From assembly GCA_029378245.1 (NCBI GenBank), contig JARKIF010000005.1, forward strand, positions 124,001-188,000: a stretch of DNA of 64,000 nucleotides. The letters are read 5' to 3'. This stretch comes from Roridomyces roridus. Taxonomy: Eukaryota; Basidiomycota; Agaricomycetes; Agaricales; Mycenaceae. The notes beneath the pieces were generated by a model. It did not search any database, had not been told where the DNA came from, and saw only the letters and a list, made by a program, of their open reading frames with translations. The position numbers were made by a program, and so were the translations under genes. Shown here in pieces: positions 41,841 through 53,480 of this stretch. How positions within the stretch are numbered: position 1 is the stretch's first letter; every line of letters starts with the position of its first letter.

Positions 41841-44623
41841 TTAAATCTGCCGCCTAACCAGCTTTGTGAGCCAAATAGACGAGAAACTCAAAAACCTACC
41901 TTTTCCGCGATAGCATATACAGTGGATTGAATATGTGCCCCAACAGTAAAGGGGATGATACTAGCATCTACAACCCTGAGGTTCGTAGTTCCGTATACAG
42001 TCAAGGTCGGGTCGACGACGCCACCCAGAGCTTGCGTTGCCATTGCCGCCGTACCGAGAAGATGATCCCCGGGCTACAGAGGTTAATGCATTTTAAACGG
42101 TGCGCTTTTCTCGACTCACCGAAAGCGTGTTCCTGATCCAGCTGAAATTCAGGTGTTAGCAGCTTCAGAAAGGGTAAATTTAGTGGACACACTCGATCAG
42201 ATCGTCATCGTCAGTAACCGCAGGCTGGATTATCGTCGCGATGTCGCTCGAAATGGGAGCGGTTTGTCCAAGCTTCTGAACAAACTTTAGAGCTTGTAGA
42301 ATCGTCTGGACATCTGTATCCAAGTCAATCAATCAGCAACGCAACTCGCAAGCGTCTCACCATAGTCGTTATCGAGATAATTTCCTTTCAAGAGAGTCAG
42401 TTGACTCCTTCCTGTCAGACAAAAAAACCAATACCAGTGATGATAGGCGCAGCGGTGCCGACGGTACTGTTGATATGCTGGCGAAATTCAGCTTTGTAAA
42501 TTGCAGGACAACTCCCAACGTACAACCGATCCACGCGCCATGGGGTGCTGTAAACTTGAGAATCAGCTGTCGACCTCTACAACTAGCAATCAACTTGCCA
42601 GCGTCCCCATTAGCATTGTCATGTAGCTATCTCCGGCCTGAGGTGCAATGGCGCCTCTACCAATAAGGATCGACTCTGCCATCGGTACGTTCCCTGTGGT
42701 GATCCATTGTCGCTGAAGCTTGTATTGCGCCGATTGAAGAGGAGTCAGTTTGTGGCTGGATGTGTAGTTGTCGAATGCAGCGAGGAGGGCCGCCTGGACG
42801 GTCACATTACAGGTTAGTTGGAATGGTGTGAAGGTCTGTGCGGCGTCGTTGGCAGCAAGCCAACCAGTGTGATTGAATGCGCTAAAGCAGATAGTCAGAC
42901 ACGTAAATGTGACTTCACCAACTGACTAGAGAGCTTGTTGTTGCGCGGAGAAGGTCGCGTTGTTGTTGAGTTCATCTGAGAAAGCATTTGAGAAAAGTCG
43001 AGGGTTCAAATATTACATACCAAATGTCAGATGCCCCGAGTTGAGTTGAAACTCCGCAATACTAAAAACGTGCTCCTGCAGATTCTCCCCGACGCCGGTC
43101 AGGTTCACCAAAGGCGTGATTCCGAGAGATTTCAATAAAGCGGCATTCCCGATACCTGCACGAAATATAGAAAGAATACCAAGAGAAACGGAGACAGCTA
43201 ACCGGACAACTCTAGTAGCGTTTGAACGGCGCCAGCAGACAAAATGACTTCTTTGCGTGTAGAAGCCGTGTAAGATCTAGACGCAACCGTGAACGCAACA
43301 CTCTGGGCGGTGTGTTTCCCAGAGTTCGACTTTTTGAAAGATATCTTTGTGGCCTGATTTGGCGTGAGTGTCAAGTCACCCGAGGCGAGGGAAAACCAAC
43401 CTGGGCTCCAGCCACGATAAACAAATTGGGCCGAGCACAAGACTGTTCGAAATACGAATTGGCCGCATACGAACGGACACCCTTCTGTCTGTCGACGCTG
43501 GATCGGGAATTAAAGATTCCTACGGTCGTCCCTGCGTCCTACACTGATTGAGTATACGAGCTCCTACCTTGTTCTGAAACGTACCGCATCACCATTGGTC
43601 GAAATCTGCTCCGAAATTAATTCGTTCGTCGAGGAAAGAATCAAAGGCAACTTACACCCAGGTTGTTCCATGTCTGGACATATGCAGGAATGATATCGGG
43701 GTATAACACATTGTACGAGGCCTAAAATAATTCAAGTCAACCTTCCGGCCGCCGCTCAATTGTTCTTACCTGTATAGGCCCGGAACCTCCGTGGGTAAAC
43801 GAAGCAGCCTCCTGAGAGGAGCTGGCTCCGGGGAATGGATTCGTCTGGTATTGCTGATCTACCGTCTGCGATCTGGCGAAATACGGCTGCAGCGCGGACC
43901 AAGACCAGTCGGACGACCCGGAAAGGGTTTTCCAGGCGTCGTATTCCTCCCTCGATCCTCGGCCCCAGGCCATCAAGTTCAAGCCACTGGACCCTCCGAC
44001 CATCTTACCTCTTGATCAAAGTTTCAGCTACCATGGAATATTTAAACCAGGGGGCGCAGTACCGAGGTTGCGCAATTGAACGCCCATTTGCCCCGGGCTC
44101 CGGGACCGTCGTGAATAACCTGAGAGCTATGAAAATTTCGACAAAAGGACCGTACTGAGAGGCCTACCAGTCATAAGTCGCGTTCCCTCCACCTCCGGGA
44201 AGAGAAAGTTCTGGTAGAAATCATCATCAGTACGCCGTTTTGACGGCAATTGCAATACGAACCTGGAGTCAGAATCACTGGGTCCCCTTGGTGGTAGATG
44301 CCCGCTTCGATGATACCGACCGTGACGCTTTTGTCCGCCGACAGTCTTTCGTAGGTCAGTCAGCTTCGAGTACCCGGAGTCTGATATGGAACATGCCTCG
44401 CGGCCAACGTCAGCCCAGCGGTGCCTCCTCCTGGGTGAGACTGAGAAAACTACAGTGTGACTTGTTGCGTCCACTGACCGATAATAATATAATCATACGT
44501 TCTAGCTGCAAAGGCAGCAGCATCCGTCGCCACGGCAGCCTTGAGGGCCGAAGAACATGCAGAAGTCGTTCCGAGCACCACAGGAAATGCAGCAAGGCCA
44601 CCAAGGAAAACAGGAAGAAGCAT
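41841..44623 (-). CDS. Secreted GMC oxidoreductase (aryl-alcohol-oxidase-like)
   Basis: A gene of about fifteen exons starts at ATG 44623 with a signal peptide ([17 protein letters not shown]). FAD-binding blocks follow: TYDYIIIG + [27 protein letters not shown], then [20 protein letters not shown] split by an intron. Mid-protein signatures are [20 protein letters not shown] and [12 protein letters not shown]. The end carries the catalytic pair: His in [15 protein letters not shown] (about 42060-42080) and His in [15 protein letters not shown] (about 41930). The last intron leaves ATT TAA at 41841-41846. GMC flavoenzymes of this type oxidise aryl or alkyl alcohols and feed H2O2 to lignin-degrading peroxidases outside the cell. 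The intron after LTLAAR has a GC donor (GCATGT). Intact by eye. Confidence 0.85.
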
Positions 44624-45359
44624 GGCCGTTGCTGATGAGGCCACGAAAACTAGCGCGTAAGTTTTATACCATTCAGAAATGTGTAGACCCAGGCGGTTGC
44701 CGGGCGGAGTCGCGGACGCCGCTATCTATCAAACTCGATCGACGAGGCCGATGACCGATGTATCCGGAGACAGCGGAAAATTCAAGTGGCAAAAAAGAAC
44801 AACTGCGAGCAGACAGCGACGAGGGTGTTGACAAGACGGTCAGGTGGCGGTGTTTATGGTTCAGTTCGGTGGAATACACTTAGTCGGCCTGTTGCATCTT
44901 TTTGACTGGGAGGATGTGGTCGATATACAGGTGGAATAAGCTTAGTTTTATGTCGATAGTAAAGTACAACATTATGTTTCACATTAAGGCACCCAGCGAC
45001 ACCATAAGCACCAGCGGCCACTTCCAGCCAGCCAACATCTGCACTCCACCACTGGTATTAGCGGTAGGATGCTCTACCTTTCCGACAGGTGCGATAGGCA
45101 CCCCGTTCACCGTCCCGCCCGCCACGGGTAAACCAGTGGGTGCTGGGTCCGAAGTCGCTGTGGACCGTATAAGCCAAGTCAAGAGTCAAATCGGCCAAAT
45201 CAACTCACAAAAGAGATTCCCGTCATTCTCCATCTCAGCCGAAGTAAGAGCCGCCTGGAGGAGAGTACCCGCGTCGGTTGGTACTGTCGAGAGTAGACCT
45301 ATCCGCGGAGGGTCTACCTCTACATGTGAGTCCCTTTTTCAATGCATCTTATTTTATCT
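44624..45359. other. Intergenic region upstream of the GMC gene
   Basis: An open plus-strand frame runs through 44902-45717 with text such as GTPFTVPPATGKPVGAGSEV, and could be the 5' exon of a gene whose later exons are the repeats at 45360-45960. Without a recognisable domain or clean frame across the repeats I do not call a gene. Confidence 0.3.
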
Positions 45360-45960
45360 ACTGACAATTTTCCAGCTCTCCCGTAGCGGCGGCTGTGGTG
45401 TTTCACCTCGCTCCAGTTGTTGCAGCAACCCCGGCGGCTGCGATGTTATACGTCGCTCCCGCCGTTGCCTTCTGCTTGCGGTATCGACATATATGTATGT
45501 TCTCTTTTTTTCCCGTCCATTTCATCCACTGACAAATCTTTCAGGATGCTGCTCTCCTTGGGTATGGGAACGGCTGCGATGTTATACGTCGCTCTCGCCG
45601 TTGCCTCTGCCTGCGGCATCCACGTATATGTGTCCACGTATATGTACATACTTTTTTTCCCAAGCCCTTTCACTCGTTGATAACTATTCCAGGACACCGG
45701 TTTTTTGCCCGTACTGAGCAACGAGTGTGATGTTAATATGTCACTCCTTTTCATACGGCGGCCTCGGCGGCAGCGATGTTATACGTCGCTCCCGCCGTTG
45801 CCTCTCTGCTCTTGCAGCGTCGACGTACATGTACATCCTTTGTTTTCAAGCCATTTCATTCGCTGATAATTATTCCAGGACACCGTTCTTTTGCTGGTAG
45901 AAACGGGGGTGATGTTAATACGTCACTCCCTTTCATACGGCGGCCCAAACAGAGTCAACG
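45360..45960 (+). repeat. Tandem exon-intron-like repeat units
   Basis: The block GCGATGTTATACGTCGCTC recurs near 45440, 45570 and 45774, each time followed by a CGCCGTTGCCT block. The units (roughly 130-205 bp) also share GACACCG...TTTTGC, GTGATGTTAATA.GTCACTCC and TTTCATACGGCGGCC. Between them lie intron-like stretches starting GTATATGTACATA or GTACATGTACATC and ending TTTCAG or TTCCAG, with CTGATAATT or TTGATAACT branch-like sites. One frame reads AAMLYVAPAVA-type Ala/Val-rich peptides. This looks like tandem duplication of an exon with its intron; whether it is expressed is unknown. Confidence 0.6.
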
Positions 45961-46395
45961 TGATGGCCAAGTTGGGTTATGTGATCGGGGTGATGTGATC
46001 TTACGTACAACCAACTCATCTCCCACCGCCCCCAGCCGCCTCCTCCCTGCCCAATTCCTTGTTCTAACGCTAGACTCAATCCCATCGAATAAATCCACCC
46101 GTTCAATTCGCTAGTACGAAGCCTTCAAAATCCTGGAGAAGCCGCGGTTGCCATGATTCCGAGAAGGCACGCCACCCGCCTTCTCTGACGCATGTCCACA
46201 AACACCCGCCCGGCTTTCGGGCCCGGCTTTGACCATCGATTTCTTGAGCAAAATCTCCTACGACTGCCGGTGCCAGTTTCTCCTCTGCGTGGCTAGCACT
46301 CTGAACACTGGATATTCCATACTCACTGCCCATGTCTCGGCTTGAAAAAAAAATGGACGTGGTATCACCGCACTCAAAAGCGCCTTCTATTGATG

Positions 46396-46456
46396 GACAG
46401 ACGCTGGCTCACTAAAAGCCTAAAGTGACAGACGCTGGCTCACTAAAAGCCTAAAT
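46396..46456. repeat. Two-copy 31 bp direct tandem repeat
   Basis: GACAGACGCTGGCTCACTAA and the following AAGCCTAAA occur twice head to tail with a 31 bp period, about 140 bp upstream of the start codon at 46594. Only the last two or three bases differ. Confidence 0.85.
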
Positions 46457-46593
46457 GGTCAACGTGCGACACCCAAAAAATGCGTCAATAAAAAGAGGTG
46501 GCTCGGATCCGGGACTTCTTTTCCCCCCTCCTTCCTGCCACCACCACCGCTCCTCGCCTGACTGCCGTCTATCATCCTCGCCTCCCTTCTCTC

Positions 46594-49500
46594 ATGTCCT
46601 CCCGTTCGGAGCCGCGGCCGATTACTGACCGGGACAGGGAGGAGATCGCTGAGTACCGCGCAGACTGGGACGACGACAACGTCGTCCTTCCTTCGGACGA
46701 CCTCGAGCTGTTTAGTACGCGCGGTGATTCATTTCTCATACTTCACTCTAGACGTCGCTAATCCTTCTTTTGCTAGTCCATCCAGGCGTGTACGTGTACG
46801 AAGAGGAAGAAGAAGACCGAGACGCCAGTCTCTCACCCCTGCCCAGTAACCGAGGTTCCTTGAATGGCGGCGCAGATGCCAGTGAGGAGGAGGAAACGGA
46901 AGTTGTTGAAGCTATCGCGTCGAGTGTCAGCCTGAATGGTGCGTTCCAACGATTTCTTCATTCGAACCTGGCATTTATTCAGTTGAAAGACCCATGGCCC
47001 TCTCCAACATCGACGACTTTCGCAGATCCCTCTTACTCCCCCTACCCCTCCTACTCGCCAAAACGGCCTGTATCTCCGTCCTCTCCTTCCTCTCCCCGCG
47101 AGCAAAAAACGCCCCGGTTATCCGGAAGGTCGACCCCCCGAGGATCGTCTCGTCCGTTGATGGGACGCAGCCCTCGCCCTCAAATAAACTCGAACTCCAT
47201 CCGCCTGCGTCGGCAGCCCGCGGACCCCCAGTCGCCTGCTCTAGGCTTACAGCTGGAGATCCCCGCGGCGGCGAGTTCGGGTGATGCGGACGGTGCTTCG
47301 TCTCCGTCTCCGCCTACATCGTCGCGTGATCCAACTCGCTCGCCGAAAAGGCCGTTGACACCGTCATCCCCAATCTCATCTCGCTCCCCCAAAGCTGCCA
47401 GGGTGCCCGGATGGACGGCAAGAGGATCACCTCTTCCCTCGCGGGGAACGCCGCGACATCTTCGTCGGTCCCTGGCGACGCCGGACTCGCCTTTGCCCGC
47501 GAGTCTGCCCCCTGTCGAGACGGCGACCTCTGCTGCTGCTTCTGGATCGTCGGAAAATAACCAGTCAGCATCAACAAGCTCGGATGCGACGGGTGACAGC
47601 GCTGGAGACGGTGAGTGGGTTATCTACATCCAATTCAAAATCTGATTCATTGAAGAACTCGAGCCTCTTGATATGGGTCTGAACGAGCTGCCCGGTATGC
47701 AAGAGAGTAAGTTTTTGCCAGTTGAAGGCACGAAAGTTATACTGAACGAGTTGCAGCAACGGTCACGGATTCCGACGGCGTCAATATGATTCCAGCGGAG
47801 ATGGACGACGCTTCCTATGCGTTGGCTCTTTCGTTGTGGACAGCCGAGGTGGATGACGAAGAACGCTTGGCCCGCGAGACTGAACGGGCGGTCGCGGCGT
47901 CCTGGGAGGATATTGCAAGCCGAGAGATAGCGAGCGAGGGGGAGAGCTCAGATGAGGAGGAATCGGAGGAGCAGAAGCATCGTCGCACTCAACTTGCGGC
48001 CGACGCACTTCAACGGTATCGCGCCGAGATTGAGAGCCGGATGCGTGGGCTCAATACCACCGTCCCTCCTCCGCTCGGCTCCGATATACAGGATGATCCG
48101 GTCGATGCTCCCGAGCCTGCCGCATCCCCATCCCATCCCAACTCCCCTCCCAACCCCACCCCGCATTCAGAAACCGTGCCTGCCGGTCCCGCCCCGCACT
48201 CAGAGACGGAGCCCTCTTCGCCGGGTCCTCATGCGGACTCGGATCACCGGCACTGTCCGGATCATCATTGTCATGATCACCATCATTCCTCCCACCAACC
48301 CTCACCTGAGCAGGTTGAAAGAGACCTCCGCCCCGCATCCAGGCCGCCGGGTGAACCCATCTTCCGCGCCGGTTATCGGGATCATGAACGGCAGCACGAG
48401 CTCGAGATGCGAGACAAAGAGAGACAGAGGAAGAAAAAAGAGCGCGAGGATGAGGAGGCGGAGGCGGAAAAACAGTCGCAGATGGCGATGGTTCAGGTGC
48501 AGAGGACGACAATCGCTGAGAGCTCGAGGAAGGGGAAGGGGAAAGCCAAAGCGGTCGAGGACGAAGCGGAAGAAGAGGAAGAAGAAGTGAGTGATCTTTT
48601 CGACTCTCTTCGCACTAGTGACGTCCGACCCAGGATGCCGAGGCATTACCCTCCGACGGCGACGACGACGAAGACGAGGACCAGCCTGTAAGTCCCTCCA
48701 TGGTGATTGGCGCCGGAACCCTAAACACCGTGCAGTCTGCGCCGAAAGGGAAGAGAATCCCGCCAACTAAAGGCAAGAGTCGGACCGTTACCACGGTCGC
48801 CTCTCGGTTGGGCCGGCGGAAAAGGACGCGTTTGGTCATCCGATCTCCGCGTCCTCGCCGAGAGCAGCAAGGACCAGACGCCGGCGTGAGTGTGATCTAT
48901 TCTCGAGACTCCATTTACTTAGCAAGCATCAGAACAGCGATGCTGCTGGCTCTAGCGGAGTGGGTGTGGAGTCCGATGGCAGCAGCGTGAGTTAACGTTG
49001 ATCCAAGGAGACGCTTTGACTGATCATTTCACAGGGTAACGCCGCAGAAACCTGTGGCCGTCCTCCGGGGCCGAGTTGCGTCAGTTGATTTTCATCCGCA
49101 GAGATTTTTTGGACTGATTGATTTGCAGAGCTTTCACGCCGGTCACGACTGGGACCCGGAAACAGATGATAACGAATCGGATGCCGATTGGGATGCCCAA
49201 TGGAAGGACGACTCGGATTGGGGTGATGACGGTGCCGGCGATGACGATGGTCTAGATATGGTGCGTTCATCCAATCACTTGACCCGAATCGTTCCAACTG
49301 AATTATGCCCACAGAATGGGGACGCCGACGATGATGACGACGCTGGCGAAGGATGGGAGACGGAGAGGGACGAGGAAGAGGAGGACCGTCCGTTCACCAT
49401 TGACGTGACGGTAAGTCAATCGTTCACGCGTCACGGGAAAAGTGAGGAATGATCTTATAATAGAGATGCGCCCATTGCGGCAAGACCAAGCAGCAGCTCA

Positions 49501-51383
49501 CCGGTGGTAAACTCAGGGGGTTGTACGGTAGAACCGGGGAGAGACGCCACATTTGCAGCGCTTGCTGCAGACGCAAAAATAGGGACTGGAAGACGTTCCT
49601 CCTAGAGCACCGTTTCCTCGAGAAGCGTTCTGTCGTGGATCGGACCGCCTGGGAACACACGTTTGCGGATCGGGTGCGTAAATATTCCCTCTGGCTTGCC
49701 CAGTGGACGCAGGTTAATTTTTTCTTTGTAGTGGGTGGAGGCGGCGAACTGTCGAACGACAGAGATCGCAGTCAAGATCAAGGGGCCGTTTGCAAGACAT
49801 CTTCACGAACAACAACGTATCGAAGTCAATCGGCAGAAGAGGGCTGAAATCCAGTCCACGCAATCCTGCGAGGTTGATGAATGCAAGTCGACCGAACTGG
49901 TATCTCGGTTCGGCGCATTGGGGATCTTTTGCATGAGCCATGGGAACCGCGCGCTGAGGTTGTCTAAACGGAACCCGCTTGTAGAGCCTACGGACCTTAT
50001 GGCCAGCGTAAGTCGAATATCCTAGCGCCTTGCTGGTCACGCTAACACACATCAGTTCAAAGCTGATGCCGGCTCGTTTCTTGACCGGGAGTCAACGTAC
50101 AAGGTCATGATTGATGGACGTATTTTGCAAGAAGCGGAGGAGGACAAAAGCCGTTGCCACGCGTGCCCTGCTGAGGTTCATCGCTGGAGATTCCTCGCAT
50201 GCACCAACGGGTTCCGCGGGTTGTGCAGAAAGCACCTGAGTCGGGCGGTCCTTCCGGTATACGTCGAGCAGTCTTCATACAGCTACTTCCGGCGCAGATC
50301 CAAGTTATCTCACAGCTCATTTGTAGAGGCCCCTGCGCAAGGAGCAATAGCTTCGGTCATTGCTACCAGCGCCCTGTCCTGGCACTGGATTAGATGCCGA
50401 GGCTGCGGTGTTCGCATCAAACACAACGCGGCGGGCCGCAGCTCTTTAGGAACTGCTTTGGATCATCGCCACGGTGATCCCGATGGGATCAATGGCTGGC
50501 TTTGCTTCCCGTGAGTGCAGCGGTAACTGTCTACAACTGGGTACGTATACTGAATAAATTGTCAGCTGTAATACAGGTCCACTGGTGGAGTATCAACATT
50601 GCGAAGATACCGTTGACTGGGTTCCCAAGATGATTGCCGACGTATTGGCGTTGGACGGAGGCACCCTTCTGCACCGAGAGAAATTCGCGTCATGGGAGGC
50701 GCCGGGATGGATATCAGACTACCAGCAACGAAGCGCACTCGCTGCCGCTTCTGTCCCGGTCTATTGGGAGCACTCGGTCCACATGAGTTATCTGGCGGAC
50801 CTTAAGAAGACGGTGAACTACGGTGACCATCCTCGCGAGGAGGCGTGTCATCACTGTCGGGTCACCGGTCGGCCGGGTGGTGGTACCACTCACCGGAGGA
50901 ACAGGTGTATGGGCCGGACGGAGAACCAAGCTAAGCGACTAGCTGCGATGGAACACGACCCTACCAACGCTGCGGATGCGTACTTGGAATCGTATCAGCG
51001 GCACGTGGTGGAGTTGGTGACGCGCATTCCGGATATCGCAGAGACTCAGCCGGCGCTGAAACGAGTTTTCGATGCGTGTCAAGAGGACTCGGACGTTCGC
51101 GCATATTTGGCGACCATCCCCGCCCCGGAGGAGGTCGACGCGGTGTGGATGCAAGGGCTGGAGGAACGGATGGACCGCAGCCCCGCGGTTCAGGGCGCCA
51201 TTGCTGGTGAGATTTTCGTTCATGACGACTCGCGTTGTACTTACGATCCAAGATCTCGTTAAGGATCTCGGCGCTCAGCGGATGGATGCTCGGACCATCC
51301 ACCGCTTCACCTTCACCAAGAATGGCATTCGCCATCTCCCGCCCTCCGACGGCTGGCATTTTGGCAGATACCCTGCATTGTAA
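46594..51383 (+). CDS. Large Cys-rich protein with endonuclease VII-like (HNH) zinc-finger region
   Basis: About seventeen exons, nearly all joined by 44-58 nt introns with clean GT...AG ends, run from ATG 46594 to TAA 51381-51383. The first third is acidic and then Ser/Pro-rich. Near 47800-47950 two UIM-like helices occur (DDASYALALSLWTAE and ERAVAASWEDI). A long acidic, Arg/Lys-rich linker follows. The C-terminal half is cysteine-rich: RCAHCGKTK ... HICSACCRRK; CEVDECKSTE ... FCMSHG; CHACPAE ... CRKHLSR; then IRCRGCGVRIKHN ... ALDHRHGD ... NGWLCFPCN. The last set, CxxC, DHxH and LCxxCN, is the signature order of endonuclease VII-type HNH nucleases (Endonuclease_7). A further CHHC ... HRRNRC pair follows. 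Nuclease activity is an inference from this pattern; the biological role is unknown. Confidence 0.62.
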
Positions 51384-51797
51384 ATGGTACATATCAGATA
51401 TGCTTCTTGTAATTTCTTGCTACATTTGTGTTGGAGTAGGCGCGAATCTGTCAAAATGGCCCGCCCTTGTATTTGTAGTCCCAGTAGTGCAAAGCAAAGC
51501 ATTTGTAAATTGTCCGTATGAATTCGAAGAGCTCGCGATTCGCCATACCCGGCGAGTGCATGGAAAGAGGGGGGAGCAGGAGTGGGGTGCGTTGTCATCT
51601 GCGTGGCGTTCAGGCAGCTCCCAGGACACCAAACCCGTGCCGCCATCCGCGCTCAGGCTTCTTCGATCTTCAATCTCCAGAGTCGAAACCCCCTGAAACC
51701 CCTCAGACCAGTCACCACATTACATCCACTTCCGCGTCCCCACGGCCGCCCAATGTAAGGTTTCCGTAATAGAACGACGCCAATACGCTAGGATACA

Positions 51798-53330
51798 TTA
51801 GCAAGCAAGTCTGTTCTCTCTACGAAAGACGGACCCCTTGATGAACGGATCCCCAAGACTCCAGCTATACTGGTACCCATTCCCTACCTGGGGTGTATCC
51901 GTCTGCACGACATTCGCCACACAATCTTGCACCTGCCCGTCCACGGCCTGGGTCACAAAGTCCCGTGGGTCGACAGGGAAGAGTTTGCCGTTGATTGAAA
52001 ACGCGAGAGTGTGTGGCGTGGAGCATGCAAACTTGGACCCGCCCAAGCGGGCACTGATGGCGGATACAATATCGGCGGGGCCGCGGAGGAGTGAGTTGCC
52101 TGTGTCGATCAACGCGGAGAGGGCGATGCTCGGTGACGAGAGGTTGGATCGCGGGAGACGGACGCCATCGAGGAATACGTCGTCCAGAAATAGTTCCCAG
52201 GCCAGGGGGTATTGCTGCGAGTACTTGATCAACTGGCGGTCAGTGGATGGAGCGAAAACAAACCTCATTGGGAGAGTCTGCAGGTCCTTGAAGTGCCGAA
52301 GGGTAAGCGCGAATGGGCGCCCATGTGAGGTCGGAAGACGACACGCCTTCGGGAAGTTCTCCGAGGCTGAGGACACCCTGGTTTCCGCCGATATCGAGGG
52401 TGTTGCGCTGTAGAGTGATAGTGACCATCGGTGCTGCAAGCGACTGGGTGGTAACCAGGCGAGTTAAAGCTGGGCCATGGGTGGGGAAGGACTGTAGTAC
52501 AGCGTTCGTGAGCGCCTCCGAAGCAGCTGTTGCGCGTCTGTTCGACTTGGGGAGTAGGTCGTTGAGGTCAGGAAAGAATCGTATGCCATAGTTGGATGCT
52601 GAAGGCGAGATGCGGCGAGGAACGGAACGGCGGCCCGATGAGGATGGCGGAGTGAATTGTGCTCTGAAAAGCGCGTTCCATATCACACTGTTGAGCGCAA
52701 ACCCAAGGCCCAAAATGCCGGCGCATCCTGATTCGATCACGTTGGTGTTGGTCGCATTGATTGCACCGAAATATTGATTGTGAATGCGGACACCGGCGAA
52801 GGTGACGTTGTCTGTGCCAGCAATCCCAGAGGCAAATGTTCCAGTAAGAGAGTCGCCGTACGTGAGGTCGACTGGAACGCCCGACGAAGCGAAACTGGAT
52901 TGTGGAAATAGAGGCAATGTAGCCTTACAACTCGTGCACGCGTCCGAGACCATCCATAGATCTGAGGAGCCGGTATCTGCTGGACGGTTAGAGTGCTTTA
53001 TTGCTGCGATAAATATATTGCACACCAAGGACCAGTGGTGCAGCCGTTCCGCCGACAGTGACCAGAACGCTGTAAGTACTGTACACTGGTTCAGAAAGAG
53101 CAATTCAAAGAGATTCGGACAACGCACACGTCAATGAAATCACCCAGCCCTGCAGCGCCGGTCAGCCCCGCCCGTCGCTGCAAACCGCGAGACTCTCGTC
53201 GAAAAAGAGGTAAATGGAGGCCATTTTCGGTGCGTTTCGGCAAGGATGACGACTCGGAAGTGGCGACAAAGGCAAAAAATAGAGACCAGGACCAAAAGAA
53301 GGGAGGGATAAGCAGGGCCAGCTGCACCAT
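51798..53330 (-). CDS. Secreted pepsin-type aspartic protease (family A1)
   Basis: The start ATG 53330 gives a signal peptide (VQLALLIPPFFWSWSLFFAF), followed by a basic propeptide ending near RRAG. Intron 1 is spliced so that GDFIDV continues VLVTVGGTAAPLVL; intron 2 splits the first active-site motif DTGSSDLWMV (about 52980). The flap region DLTYGDSLTGTFASG follows. Intron 3 leaves YPLAWELFLDDVFLDG, and the second catalytic motif is IDTGNSLLRGP (about 52085-52110). The C-terminus reads SLGDPFIKGSVF and stops at 51798. Both catalytic Asp and the flap Tyr are present, so the enzyme should be active as an extracellular acid protease. Loops around residues 230-270 are Ser/Arg-rich and long, as in basidiomycete polyporopepsin relatives. 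Confidence 0.88.
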
Positions 53331-53480
53331 GGCAGAAAGACGGCCACAGACTGAGAGAATGAAAGAAAGATCAGTGGGCTTGGCTAGACCGAGATCGAGA
53401 TGGTGTCACGGTAACGACCATGTTGAGATGATCTGCATGATTGGCGAAGATCAGCGCGTCTACGCTCTCTTCCCACACTC

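Noticed and set aside
41841..44623. Two separate short GMC-like genes
   Set aside because: Frame-consistent introns connect the FAD-binding head, the KEVILSAG block and the catalytic end in one orientation, so a single gene is simpler.
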